Assembly (NCBI GenBank): GCA_038030265.1
Contig: CM075938.1
Coordinates: forward strand, 16,407,009 to 16,471,008
Length of the DNA stretch: 64,000 bases
Direction of reading: 5' to 3'
Source of the DNA: Corythucha ciliata
Taxonomy: Eukaryota; Arthropoda; Insecta; Hemiptera; Tingidae
Below the pieces are notes generated by a model. It saw nothing but the letters and a program-made list of their open reading frames with translations. It was not told where the DNA came from and did not search any database. Made by a program: the position numbers and the translations under genes. Below, one piece after another: positions 11,061 through 22,571 of this stretch (position 1 is the stretch's first letter; each line of letters starts with the position of its first letter).

Positions 11061-13825
11061 AATACGCGTTATCGTTTTTATAATGCTTCATTAAATGACT
11101 TCAGCTTGGATTCAACATGTTTTTCCAGTACAAAGAATGCTGTGGTATTAAGAAAAATAAAATGAAACCTAAACCGCCTTGTATCACTTCTTTAAAAAGC
11201 ATGATGTCTTAGTTTACCAAAATGTTATCGCGATGAACACCAGGAATTTTGTGGTATTGTACGTAAGCTGATGAAGTAGCAGCACGAGCCCTACCCCCTC
11301 CCCTTCGGCTTTCATCACGTCTAAAACTACGTCAACCTCCTGTTAAAGTGTTTTTTTTTTTATCATTATTCATATCGTGCACCCCTGCCTCACCACACGG
11401 TTTTCTGTACTTATGTCTAGGTTTTTTAGCTTCTTTAAACCAGTTCGTGCAGACCAGAAAAAAAAGGGTGAACAAAAACAGAGGAATTATTAGAATGAGT
11501 ACAAGCGCGAGAATCACGGCTTTAGAAACCCGAACTGGAAGCTATCTCCCTCTCCCCCTCGCCCCGTGCATTGATGGTGTGTGGTAGGGGAATTGCAAAA
11601 GAAGAATATAAATGTATTTTAAAGACGTTGCAAGACTCCTTTAATGCACGACTAACTCATTATAATGGCAACTTTTGTTACTTTCCCTTTATTTAAAATT
11701 ACAAGTTACGGAGAGTTTTTGCATTGGCTAGCGAGTAATTAGAAGAGTACGACAGTGGTGGAGGGGGATGGTAAGAAAAATTCTTTAAATGCCTTCTCGG
11801 CTATCTGAAATGGAATATTCAAGTATGAAATGTAGCCTGACCTTTGATTCTCCACCTTCTCCCAACGAGGCGGTAATAATTTGATCATCAGATTATTATC
11901 GTGAAAATAACGATGACAGATTCACATTTTTATAAATCATAAAGGGTAAAACAAAAGCCTCCCGATGGTTGTCATTTTTCAAAAAATTTATCGCATTTTT
12001 TTTTTTGTTAGCTGGGAGGGGAAACTATGAGTTGTGGTAGGGCGGGAGGAGTGGGATTTATTATGCACAGTACACTCGACGACTATTGTCTCTTCATGAA
12101 ATACGAGCCAATTGAAAATGTTTATGGTTGACAAATAACCCCGCTGTCCATAAGGCTTTTGAGCTTCCCCGCGCGTTTTTCAAGGTGCACGTTGGGCGGT
12201 ACTCATCAGGGGACTGATAGTTATCAGCATTTTTACCTATAACACTTTATAAAAATCTCAGGAGTTTCATTTTATAGCAAAACCCCCACCGTATGGAACA
12301 GTCGGCGAGGGCATCATCTTTCTGGAGTTCAAAAGAGGCTTTCAAAAGGAAATGATGCATTCAGTGCCCGTAGCCGATTGGAAAATTTATGTTTACCATC
12401 TCGTTTGGTTTTTCCTCCCTTCAGGAGAGAGAACTGTCGTCTTCTTGTGGATCCTCGAACCGAGGACGTGATCTGACTTCGTATAAAAACGACTATATAC
12501 GCTCCGTGTTAGTTTCTATACGATAACGGTAGTCTCCTTGCTGTACTGCCACCGCCCTTCTTACCATTTGGCAGAAGCTCCTTGGATGTTTTAAAGTCAC
12601 ACAAAGAGGATTGATGGGCTAGATCGTTATAAGGATTTTTTCTGAATAACGAATTCTTGAGACATAAATGTACCGAAAAAATTGTTTTGAAGGGCTTTTA
12701 CTTCGAAGGGCATTACTTTTAAGTTTTTAATAGGTAATTAACAGGATTAGACAATAACCATATAGCTATTAATATCTGCTTGAAGGCACCGTTATTTCTA
12801 ATGAGTTTTCATGAAGTTAATTAGTTAAAAGGATATGGGATACTTTCCCGAAAGAGTGAAACATTCTTGCTACGCAATAATACGCCTGTCATATTTCCAA
12901 TGAAAGACAAAATGCACTCAGGAATCGATCAAATATTCATTTTTATTATTCGCCTTCCAAACTGGTTTGGCGTCAAGTTGAAATCAGGAAAAAAAGTAGT
13001 GTGCCCCACTGGGGAATAAATAACTAGAATTCCTGTTTTAAGTCGTCCACCCCCTTCATTGTCCATATACACGGCCCCTTGCCATCATTTCCCTTAAATC
13101 AACTATCTCGTTGTATCTCATATAAGGCAATGGGGCGTTTTTTAAAAAATCGAAGGGCAATCAAAAAATTGTCTGGATTCCAATGAAACGCGTCCTCCCT
13201 CCCCCCTCCCCTTCCAACACTGCCCTTCTACCTTGTTTAACACAACCCCTATAAGCGGAGAAAGAAATTGAAGGAAGAGCTATAGAGGAACGGACGATAA
13301 GGCTTGTTTGTGCATGGGGGGGGGGGAGAAAATTATGATGTATGTATGATGAACTGCAACCTGTTCCGTATAAGAAGCATATTAAAGCCTGGTAAGAGGG
13401 GAGGGGGGCTGATTGGATTGGAAACGCATTCTTTCTGGCATAGTTCGGATCTTCAATAACCCAGCACTAGTGCTGTAGCGAGGGGGATGGGTTCCATCGA
13501 AGTCGACAGTCTTAATGTCCGTTAGGAGTGAACATCATGAATACGACTTGAACAATTGGTGCGGTACAGTGATTTTGAGGTGGAAAACAGTTCGCATTGG
13601 TGAGTCCAAGTTTGAGTGAAACACGGGAAAACGACGAGTCAGAGTGGCTATTTCAGCAGGGTTTGTGTGGGGGGGGGGGGGAGGGCTTTGCCACCCGCCG
13701 CGTAGATCGTAAAAAGGGCAGTGCTGGAGTTTCGCGACAAGGCATGGACGAAACACAAAATTCTGACTTTAAGAGGCCATGCAACCCACGGGAGTTAGCA
13801 TTTTAGAGGCAAATCCTCGAAATGC
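11061..13825. other. AT-rich intergenic sequence, no gene recognised
   Basis: Many T-, A- and G-runs, including 11 G at 13316-13326 and 13 G at 13669-13681. Open frames (11348-11587 plus, 13535-13756 minus, 13597-13806 plus) are short and low complexity. The only promoter-like arrangement noted is at 12482-12516. Confidence 0.45.
12482..12516 (+). promoter_or_regulatory. Possible core promoter (TATA plus initiator)
   Basis: TATAAAA at 12482-12488 is followed 29 bases later by TTAGTTT, which fits the initiator consensus YYANWYY with its A at 12511. Spacing is right for a TATA/Inr pair. No downstream coding exon is recognised, so this may be chance in AT-rich DNA. Confidence 0.2.
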
Positions 13826-14100
13826 GTCATTTTGAGAGTTCGGAAAATCGGTTTTTGCGAATAGCCAATCCAAGCTGTTCCACTGTGGACTCGTTTTTCA
13901 AGATCCATACCCGTGAAATTTACAATTTCGTACTCTCCGAAACCACTATGTTTTTCTAATAATCAAACCCACGAAATTATTGTTAATTCTAATGAGCCAA
14001 ACCAGAGAAATTTGTTTCTTCCTAAGGACCAAACCCGCGGATTCTTGATGAATTTGGATTTTTCGTGTGTGGGTTTTTGTAATTAGACCTTTTCTGTGGC
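13826..14100 (+). repeat. Degenerate array, 31-33-bp family
   Basis: Recurrent CCAAACCCACGAAATTATTG-like units with TTTTT spacers. Few, diverged copies lie directly upstream of the GTGGTTGGAGCC array. Confidence 0.5.
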
Positions 14101-14346
14101 TGGATAATTTTTGTAGTTGAGGCCTCAATATGGCTGAAGCCTTTTTGAGGTTTGGGCTTCTCTGTGATTGCAGTCTTCTTGTGGCTGAATTTTGGGTGTG
14201 TTTGGAGCCTTTTTGCGGTTGGACCTTTTCTGTGGTTGGGACCTTTCATGTGGTTAGAGGATTTTTGTGGCTAGAATTTGTGTGTGGTCGAGGCATTTTT
14301 GTACTGTTCAAGCCTTTTTGTTGTTGGAGCTATTGCAGTTGGTAAA
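14101..14346 (+). repeat. GTGGTTGGAGCC-family array, copy 1
   Basis: About 20-bp units of GCCTTTTTGTGGTTGGA type. It contains a landmark (TTTTGGGTGTGTTTGGAGCC, near 14191) and ends in ATTGCAGTTGGTAAAG. Array copy 2 (15530-16150) has the same landmark and a matching end, CATAGCAGTTGGTAGAAG. The two therefore share ancestry longer than the monomer. Confidence 0.7.
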
Positions 14347-15530
14347 GTTGACGCGGTGTGGCTTAATGGGAGATCGTTCGGACGAACCGAAGATGATGGT
14401 TGAAGATGCAAGAAATTAAACGGTCGCCACTTGTTGTTTGCTTTGGGTAACAGGCCCCAATATATTCTCAATATAATACAACTGCTTTACAATTTTTGTT
14501 TCGGAAAAAATAAAAATATTTGTCTTCTTCGACGGTTTCCGTGCGTTGGTGCGTGGAGTTCGCGACTGGCGGTCTGTTAGCGTCCCTTCGCGCTGTTCGC
14601 AGATCCTTTTGCCGTGGTGTCACTGAGCTGTCCGCCGGGTCTTGCCGTTAACGGGTGATTAGCGTCCCTCGGCGCTATGGGCAGACTTTCGGGCTAACGG
14701 CCCGTTAGCGTTCCTTGGTACTGTTCTTAGGTATCGGAGTTGACCGATGGCGTTGATCGGTTCTTGATCGGCTCAGTCCAGTCTTGACCGGTTCAGACGG
14801 AGTCGAGCTTGGAAGGTTCCCGAAAGGTTTCCCGCACCACTGGTCAAAAAACGGAGGAGTGGGGGGGGGGGGCAAGAGGCCTCGGTCAGAGTCAGCCTTA
14901 TACCAACCAGTCAGGATCGAATCACTGAGTAGCCGGAAAGGTTCTCGATGGGCTTTGCCCGTCTGTGCCTTGATAGGGTGTGTCGTCACGAACGGTCAAG
15001 AGTCGTCTCAATTGACCGCTGGACGTTTTCCCGAACGGCGTGATTTTTGGCGTGCAATCCTTCGCTTCGGGATGACTGCAGGCGTCGCTGTAGCACTTCC
15101 AGATCGTCGGGTGTCCTGGAGTTCCCAGTCGTCGAAGCCGCTGGAGTGTCGCTCTGTATACCAGTCGAGTCGTCCGTTCGTAGGCTAAAGAGCTGGTCCA
15201 GGTTGAAGGGGTGTTTCCCTTTTGTCTTCTTGACACGAAGTGATTTCCTGGGTCCCGTTGCGCCGGTTATATAGTCGGTGGGTAGTTTCCACCCGCTCGC
15301 GTGGCTCAGTGGGTTGTCCGGTGGATGGTGGGTGGTTCCCTTTCCGACTTTTCACCCACTCGGAGGCATCTCGGGACGACTTCCTTTTTTTTTTCTTGTA
15401 GGGATCCCTTGAAATTTTTCCCCGGGGTTGGCGACTTGATGTACTTTTTCTTCGCGGGTTTTTTGTGTCCGACGTCAAAGTCCAAAGTCTCTCAATGTAT
15501 TTTTCACAAAACCAAGGCTTTCTTTGGTTA
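14347..15530 (-). mobile_element. Possible LTR-element remnant (minus strand) between two related arrays
   Basis: GC-richer sequence unlike its surroundings. On the minus strand it has TATATAA (plus coordinates 15267-15273). At its low-coordinate end it has AACAACAAGTGGCGACC (14422-14438). TGGCGACC-type sequence right after an ACA-like LTR end resembles a tRNA primer site of Gypsy-group elements. Several overlapping frames of about 95-135 codons are open on both strands without recognisable domains. No second LTR was found. It could also be an unrelated repeat. Confidence 0.3.
14576..14731 (+). repeat. Three degenerate GTTAGCGTCCCT units
   Basis: Units at 14576-14603, 14657-14685 and 14704-14731 share (G)TTAGCGTYCCTnGGnnCT followed by a conserved GTTC/GGGCAGA-like tail. 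Spacing is irregular (81 and 47 bp). They lie inside the candidate LTR-like segment and could be enhancer-like repeats. Confidence 0.5.
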
Positions 15531-16154
15531 GAGCCTTTTTGTGGTTAGAGCATTTATGTGGTTGGAGCCCTTTTGCGGTTGGAGCCCTTTTGGGGTAGGA
15601 GTGCTTTTGTGGTTGGAGCCATTTTGTGGTTGTTGCCTTTCTGTTGTTGGAGCCTTTTTGTGGTTGGACGTCAGAGCCTCTTTTTGGTTGGATTTATGGT
15701 GTGTTTGGAGCCTTTTCCGTGGTTGGACCTTTACTGTGGTTGGAGGTTTCTGTGGTTGGAGCCATTTTGTGGTTGGAGCCCTTTTGTGGTTGAAGCCTAT
15801 CGGTTGTTGGAGCCTTTTTGTGGTTGGACGCTACAGCCTCTTTTTGGTTCAATTTTGGGTGTGTTTGGAGCCTTTTCCGTGGTTAGACCTTTACTTTAGT
15901 TGGAGGTTTCTGTGGTTGGAGCCATTTTGTGGTTGGAGCCCTTTTGTGATTGGAGCTTTTCTGTGGTTGGAGACCTTTTGTGGTTGGAGCCCTTTTTAGG
16001 TTGAAGCCTTTCTGTTTCTGTTTTTGTGGTTGGACGTAGGAGCCTCTTTTTGATTGGATTTTGGGTGTGTTCGGAGCCTTTTCCGAGGTTGGACCTTTAC
16101 TGTGGTTGAAGGTTTTTGTGGTTGGAGCCTTTTATGTGGCAGGAACCATAGCAG
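15531..16154 (+). repeat. GTGGTTGGAGCC-family array, copy 2, with higher-order structure
   Basis: About 20-bp units (GTGGTTGGAGCCCTTTT). A block beginning TGGTTGGACG and followed by AGCCTCTTTTTG then TGTGTTTGGAGCCTTTTCCG occurs at 15661, 15821 and 16027. Open frames of 113 and 152 codons here are repeat translations. Confidence 0.8.
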
Positions 16155-16530
16155 TTGGTAGAAGCTAAATTCTCTAAATTATTTTTTTCAAAAACTGAAC
16201 CTCAAATATTGGTTTTTCCATGGCTAAACTTGGAGAAATTTACTTTTCGAAAGAGAGAAACCTGCGAAATTAATTTTCGAAAAGCAAAAACCTTAGAAGC
16301 GTCAAACCCAAAAAACTTGATTTTATAAAGAACCGACCATGCGAAAATTGCCTTCTCGAAATCGTTAAACCCACGAAATTTGTCTTCCCAAAGATCCGTA
16401 CCCACAAAGTTATTTTTTTGAAGCTCCAAACCCGCGAATTTTTTACGGAAGACCTAAACCTGGTTTTTCGAAGGAGGCCAAATTTGAGAAATTTAGTGTT
16501 CAGTTTGTGTTTTTTGGAAGAGCTAAACCC
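16155..16530 (+). repeat. Degenerate array, 31-33-bp family
   Basis: AAACCCACGAAATTTGTCTTCC-type units with TTTTCGAAAGAG spacers. It follows array copy 2 just as another array of the same family precedes array copy 1. Confidence 0.6.
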
Positions 16531-18600
16531 CGCGAGGTTTGCATTGCCTAAAATTTCAAAGTTCAAAGCTCTCCCAGATTGGAGATCGTGCGAATCCCTT
16601 TGGCGAATGTGGCGTTCTTTGGTGGTCCTCCGTTTTAAAAGGCGGTTTTTTCGGTCGAATTTTTCGAAGAGCTTTGTACTTGTGTGAATGGCTGAATTTG
16701 ACGGGGTCGACACTGTGTTCACCATTGGTGATCGGCCTCTGATTGTGACCAACGGGGTGGGCCGAGTGGCCAGTAAGTCCTCTGGTTTGCTCGATCCTAT
16801 ACTCGACTTTGACAGCGTCACGCTCTCGCCAACGGGATGGCGAGTCATCGTATAAATTTGGCCTGAGTCTGTGACTGTGACTTCAAGATGTGTACAGGAC
16901 AAGACTTTAAGGACTGTATGATTTATAAACCAATGCTTTCTAGTATTCGACAGCCGTATAATTAATGCTGAGTTACGTATTTTCTCACCAACAGTCATTA
17001 TCATATTTAATCCCCCCCCCCTAACCAATCAAATCTTCCTTCATCTTTTCCATAAAAAACCCTATTTCATCTACAACAAAAAAATAGGGGGAAAAAACGA
17101 GAATGACACATGGGGAAAGGCCCTACAGTCATCTGCCTGAGCATATGTCGCCTTTTTTACGTACCCTTCTCGTTGGTGTTATGAAGTGAACAAGAAGCTG
17201 GAATGGGTGGTGGGGAGAGGAGGTAAAGTGCTCTCAGAAACGGTTGACTGTGTTGGTCGGGTGGGGGGGGGGGGCACAATGTCCGAACTTGCTATATATA
17301 TTTGAAGAATGTAAAAAGGGTACGCTCGTTTCGCTTGCATACTCAATTTGTTTTGGATGTGGAGTGATCCCCCCCCCCCCCACACACACACACCATCCAA
17401 AAACCAGTCCCTTTTTATTTTAACCCTTACCTTACCTCTTCTATCACCAACAATCTCGTCTTACGAAGGGTACTATCCCCCCCCCCCGCCGTACACTTCG
17501 CCATACCGCATGGCAGTGCTTTTCTTTTCACCCTCCCCCCCACCCAAAGGAGTTTTTTTTGAACTTCCGAAAGGTTTTTTTGTGTTATGTGCCCAGGATT
17601 TACATTCTATCACGTCAAATCACGGTTTTACGACTAAAACAACGCCCTGGGCCGGCAGGGGGGGGGTGAGCTGAAATTACTCCGGACTTTGTGTCACCCG
17701 TGGGGGATGCGGGTCCCCGTCGACGTCAATTTTCGATCACTCGAAAATAGCTGACGCTATCTTTTTTCCGTCACTTTTTTCTCCTTTTATATCTTCCAAA
17801 TCATTGCTGAATAATAAAAGTTTTGCAGAGGTCAGTGGGGCTCTTATCCTCATCCAGTCTCTTTTGGCGGTGATGTGGGTGGGGGGGGAGTGGTGAAAAT
17901 AATGTGCGCACGAGAGGATTCGTTTTTAACGAATGAGTTCATAAAACAGTATATCACCGCACCCCTCACCCAGCCACCTGCCTATTCACATCCTATTTGG
18001 CGATATTTTTGGGGCGGACAGCAAACATTTTGCCCCACAGGGGTTGGTAAGGGTGGTGGTGAAGAAGCGAGTTTTTCCCTTTACCCCAATCACTTTACCA
18101 ATGCTTTGGAGGGGAGGGGGCTCCCTCTTCAACTGACCAAATCGCCCTTCTAGCTCGATATATCCTAAGGGAAAGATTTACTGACGTGAGCTAAACTCTC
18201 GAAGATAATTTCGTGTCAGTCATATAGCCCCCTTGGTCTGTTGCGATGCCCCATAGTTTTCTCTTCTTGTGTGCTTGTATATGCCCTCTAACTGGTCTTC
18301 AGGGAATTTTCGTCCATGGGTCCCTTGGCTGTGGACTTCCAATATTCCCTTGGGAGGGGTGAGGGAGGGTTGAACTGAGTAGAAATCTTTCTTCTGTTTG
18401 TGGGGTGGTCATTCGTTGAAAAATTACAAGACTAATAAAAGTTTTAAAAAGTGTAATGTTGATTTATGTGATATGATGGGTGTGATTCTTATAATGATGA
18501 TTACGTTGCTCTTTTGTTTGATGCGTACATTTCTTCAGTAGGGGTCGACGTATTCTTTTTATCTTCCGGTGCCACGTTTGGACACATTCTGAACAAAAAA
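16531..18600. other. Intergenic, no supported gene
   Basis: The minus frame 16270-17028 (252 codons) is half repeat translation, and the rest shows no family I recognise. Long homopolymers include 12 G at 17263-17274 and 13 C at 17369-17381, followed by a CA repeat. A hairpin lies at 17724-17756. Confidence 0.4.
17724..17756. other. Hairpin, 13-bp interrupted stem
   Basis: CGTCA-ATTTTCGA (17724-17736) pairs with TCGAAAAT (17741-17748) and TGACG (17752-17756). The loop is TCAC and there is a three-base bulge AGC. No neighbouring gene explains it. Confidence 0.5.
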
Positions 18601-18622
18601 TAAATAAATAAATAAATAAAAA
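18601..18622. repeat. TAAA microsatellite
   Basis: Five consecutive TAAA units plus an A-run. Confidence 0.8.
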
Positions 18623-18663
18623 ATAAGCTATCCGCTAAACCGGGAAGACGAAAGATCAAAATC

Positions 18664-19261
18664 TCACTGTAATGGATGAGGATCGACCCAATCTTTAGGA
18701 ACTTTAGTGAACGGTGGACAGTCGGGCAGTGGTTCGGTCAAACACCAAGCTCGACCGCGACACTGAGTCCTTTGACAGTCGTCTTGAAGTCCATTTTTTT
18801 TTATACAGGCGCAGGAGTGAATCAACTGTGAGCCGATGAGCTCACGACTCGGGACTCTGTCCAAATCCCACGGTTTACCTTGTGACCTCTGTGGACCCAA
18901 AAATCCTTGACATCTCCTATATCAGTGATGTCTCCCTTCGAAAGCCAAAAATTCTTACCGGGAATTCCCCCATAACATAAGGCCCCCGAGTGTTGTTCAA
19001 CGTCGATGAAGTGTTCCATTCTTCGCACATAGGCCTGCACACAAGCCCCCCCAAAATGGACTTAACTCTGTTGGTGTACAACATAACGACATCTTACTGA
19101 TTTTCCATTTGTTCGATCAGTTTAGTCATTTCATTAATGATTCGCCGCCGTTTTTGCCCCTCATTGTGACAGCCTGCTTCGTTGTGATGACGAGGAAGTA
19201 TCCCGCTGAATGTGTTGAGATCCATGTCAACGTTCATGCTCGGTGGGCAAGTTTTCTTCAT
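18664..19261 (-). CDS. Candidate three-exon gene, cysteine-rich protein of unknown function
   Basis: Model on minus: exon 1 19261-19098 (ATG in CCAAAATGA context), exon 2 19034-18959, exon 3 18888-18664 ending in TGA. Introns are 63 nt (GTAAGA...GTGCAG) and 70 nt (GTAAGA...CCACAG). All boundaries are canonical and the frame is continuous, giving about 154 residues. Exon 1 encodes a charged segment (KRRRIINEMTKLIEQMENQ). Exon 2 has NTSST and NNT, possible N-glycosylation sites. Exon 3 is cysteine-rich: CAC, then DDCQRTQC, then GRAWCLTEPLPDCPPF, ending near WVDPHPLQ. I do not recognise the family. No signal peptide is visible at the chosen ATG, so an upstream exon may be missing; an in-frame stop lies 33 nt upstream. 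Separate exons are each under 60 codons or lack an ATG, so simple ORF calling misses the gene. The evidence is splice-frame consistency and composition only. Confidence 0.5.
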
Positions 19262-19329
19262 TTTGGCTGTCGTGTACGTGCGTACTTGTTTCTAACTTGA
19301 TGAAGTGCGTGTTTGTTTGTTGAAAATTG

Positions 19330-19575
19330 TTATTTATCAGAACCACATGTTATAGAACGATGCCCCAAATTGGGTAAACTGACAATATTTACAGGTATAG
19401 TTTGTCGTTTTGTTGTGTCATAAACTCTGACCTGGCATGGAGGGCGTGTACAAAGGCAATGACATTCTTCGAAAGACTTTCACGACTGTAATACTCGAGA
19501 CACAGTACGGTGTTGTTCAATACTTTCAAGTAGAATCTCGATGGTTAGCAATTGTCCTACAGCTTCCCATGGTAA
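19330..19575 (-). pseudogene. Open frame with an internal TGA, upstream of the candidate gene
   Basis: On minus, one frame runs from after a TAA at about 19576-19578 to a TAA at 19330-19332, broken only by TGA at 19480-19482. The first half includes EAVGQLLTIEILLESIEQHR, a helix-like acidic segment. The second half includes EECHCLCTRPPCQV, which is cysteine-rich. This helix-then-cysteine order loosely parallels the neighbouring three-exon gene. It may be a decayed or differently spliced relative, or chance. No convincing splice pair removes the TGA, and plus-strand frames here are also partly open. Confidence 0.3.
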
Positions 19576-19579
19576 TTAT

Positions 19580-21535
19580 ATTTTTCAGACGAGATAAGAG
19601 ATGACAAATGATAGCTATTAACGTTGAATGAGATACAGAAAAGATCTTGAACAGTCGCTTGGGTTATAATATACTAGAAAGGTAGGTTTAAAGAAAATTA
19701 CAGGTATTTTGTTGAGTAGACAGAGAGAGAGAGTGAGTGAGTAAGAGGGAATGAGATTTAGTAATGCACAACTTTTTAAACCTCCAAATGCTAGGAGATC
19801 TATTCAATAACCTGTTTCCCGTTAGGAGCGATGGACACCCGCCCCCTTCATATCACTCCACCTGTAATGTGTGGTCTTCTTTTAAAAGCCAATTAAACAA
19901 TACCCAATTTACTTAAATATGGTTTGTATTACAAAACGTTTTTCTTTTCAAACAAAAAAAAAAACTTTCATCTGTTTAGCATGGGAATCGAAGCGTGTCG
20001 TAATCACGTGAGTCTTCTCCGTCCTGCCCCTCCCCCTCCCCAGCACCATCACATCGCTTCCCTTTCACCTATCATAGTACCTCGAGTTTTGCGATGTGCG
20101 TAATTAAGGCGAAGGGATTTCATTCGAATGCATAAATCTGATTTTCTTTCCCATGTTACATTCGTCCTGATGACTTCAAGAATAGGACGAGGGGGAAGGG
20201 GGGCCCAAGTATTTGTATAGATGACGACGACGACAACGGGGTACAGGAGGGTCTTTTAAAAGCCCGCGGCTGTCATTGATTTAACGTGTCCCCCCCCCCT
20301 CCCACTGATTAGTCTCTCCTGTACAGAAAGGAAAGTAGCTCGTGTTTTAATTAGATTATGATCAGACGAAGCGTGTTGGTTGCGAAGAAGTTTTTATCTC
20401 GCATAATAAACGTTTCGCGTATAATATGACAGATAAGTATCTTACAGAAGAAACTTTGTTGCTCTCTACCCCCTTCGGTTTCACGCTTCTCAGCACCACG
20501 GAACAACATCGCCTTACCGTTGATATTTAAAAAATTCTTATTTTTATTGTTCAAACAAAACATTCTTTTTTTTGTAACATTTCTTTTTGAAAACGTCACG
20601 TTCCTCGCGACACAGCAATTGAGGTACTCAACTATACGTCAAAGTCATAGAACAGTTTATATTTAGTTCGTGAAGCCAAAGGGGCGTTTTTGACATGGTG
20701 GAGGGGGCTGGAGGGGCTGTGTTTAACTTATTAATAAAAGAACGGGTTAAAGCACTATGAAAGGATGGTGGTGAGGGGGTTTTTGTTGGGGACGTTGAGT
20801 TTAATGGGATCTGCACCAGTATACCTAAGCGCGACCTCCTCTCCGCCCCTTTTACACACACTCACTCTCTCTCGAACTCCCTAGGGGGTAAGAATTATAT
20901 TTGAAGGGAGGAGAAAGAAAAAAAAAGGTGATGATCATAATTTGCCGTCCCATTAGCCTTTTCCACCCTTATTTTATATTATATTTACGATTGAAGGGGA
21001 GGAGAAGTCTGAACAACAGTTTTTTTTTATTTTTTTTTTTCTTCAACCCTGCTGTGATGTGTTTGTTCATTGGTCAAGGGGGGGTTCTGTCATTTTTTAC
21101 AGGACGGTGACGTACGGTGAATTTTGACACTTGGAACTGACATTCCTATCTAAAAACTACTGTTTTTAATAATAAAATTTGCGAATTTCGGGCGCAAAAG
21201 GCGTAACAATATAGCCGGCGAACCAGGCTATATCCAGAGGTATATGTGTGGAAGGGAGAGGGAGGAGGGAATGCATGAATTATTATGTTTCTCGCTCAAA
21301 TACCCAGCTACAGCAATGGTGAGGAAAGAGGAGGGGTGTGAAATGTTTAGCATCGTGATCAAATTGTCAATACACATGTCCAAAATTGTCATTTTTCTAA
21401 ACGAAAACCCAGACTTCGGGCTTAGAATAACAGTTTTAGACAAAAACCTGACTTGTAGTCAACGTCGTAGAGGGGAGGGGGTTAAATTCCATTCAAGCGG
21501 TGGATAACCTATTCAATAACGCGAAAATTAATAAA
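19580..21535. other. Intergenic, no gene recognised
   Basis: GA-rich tract near 19725-19745, C- and G-runs, and T-runs near 21020-21040. Short frames (20351-20599 minus, 20628-20861 minus, 20901-21110 plus, 21244-21507 plus) are low complexity. Confidence 0.45.
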
Positions 21536-22061
21536 AGAACATGGACGATTTGGGTTTTAAAACGTTCAAACTCGCAAAATTGATCCTTAGAGTGTGCCAA
21601 ATTCGCAAAATTTGTTTTTTGGACACGCAAAACTCTCGAAATTCGGGGAAATGTTATCGGGCCCAACCGGTAAAATTGGGGTTTTGGTGTGCCAAACCAG
21701 TGAATTTATTGAAGGGGCCCGTGAAATTTCATTTTTTTTTTTTTTTTTTTTTAAGAGCCTGGCCCACGAAATTGGTAATTTTAAATAGCAGGCAATGCTA
21801 ATTTTTTTCTTGACGGAGTCATACCCACAAAATAAATTTGACAACAGTCAAATTCAAGAAATCAAAGTGCTCTAAATGTGCCCCACGCGCTAAATGTGCT
21901 AAAAGTGCTAGAAATCGTCGAGCCACCCGGATTAATCAACTGTTGCTCCAAATCCGTAAAATCTGGTATTTGGCAGATTCGAACCTTCGAGACTGGTTTT
22001 CAAACGAGCCAAACCCACGGACTTTGTTTTTAAAAAGAGACAAAACATGCGGTATAACGCT

Positions 22062-22178
22062 CGCCACCAATTGAGCCCACGCGTGGGTCACCCAAGCTCA
22101 ACAAAACGATGTAAGACTATCCATTTTCAGCTGTTTTTTGAGCTTGGGTGACCCACGCGTGAGCTCAATTTACGGCGG
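22062..22178. mobile_element. Foldback/MITE-like element with 32-bp arms
   Basis: Arms 22069-22100 and 22139-22170 are inverted copies differing at one base (AATTGAGCYCACGCGTGGGT, then CACCCAAGCTCA). The loop is 38 bp. Weaker complementarity extends outward (CGCC / GGCG). No clear target duplication was found. It sits inside the 31-33-bp array. Confidence 0.65.
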
Positions 22179-22571
22179 GCCTAATATTTAGTTTTTCAAA
22201 GTGCCAAACCCACTAAATTGGTTTTTCGAAGGAGCTTATACGGAGAAATCGGGTTTTAAATGCGCCAGGCTCGCAAAAGTCGGTTTTTGATGAAGCTATA
22301 CCCGTGAAAAGATTTTCGAAAGGTCTAAACTCAGGAAGAGCCAAACCCACGAAATCCGGTTCGTAGAAAACAAAAACGCGCGAAGTACGTCTTTTGAGAG
22401 AGCGAATTCATCTAAATAGACCCTTGTGAAAAGACAAACCAGAATTGCTATTTTTAAAGGGCTAAGCTGCGACAATTTTATTGTGAAGAGCCTGAACCCC
22501 GAAATTGGCTTGTCCTATGAACCGAACCCTCCAAATTGGTTTTTCGACGTGCCAACATATGAAATTAGCAC

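Noticed and set aside
15302..15345. tRNA gene from TGGCTCAGTGGG A box
   Set aside because: No B box at proper spacing and no cloverleaf; the box alone is weak evidence.
15541..15999. Plus 152-codon tryptophan- and cysteine-rich frame
   Set aside because: Translation of the GTGGTTGGAGCC array (repeating WLEPFCGW).
16270..17028. Minus 252-codon frame
   Set aside because: The C-terminal half is translation of the 31-33-bp repeat. The rest has no recognisable domain, and the opposite strand is also open across 16687-16855.
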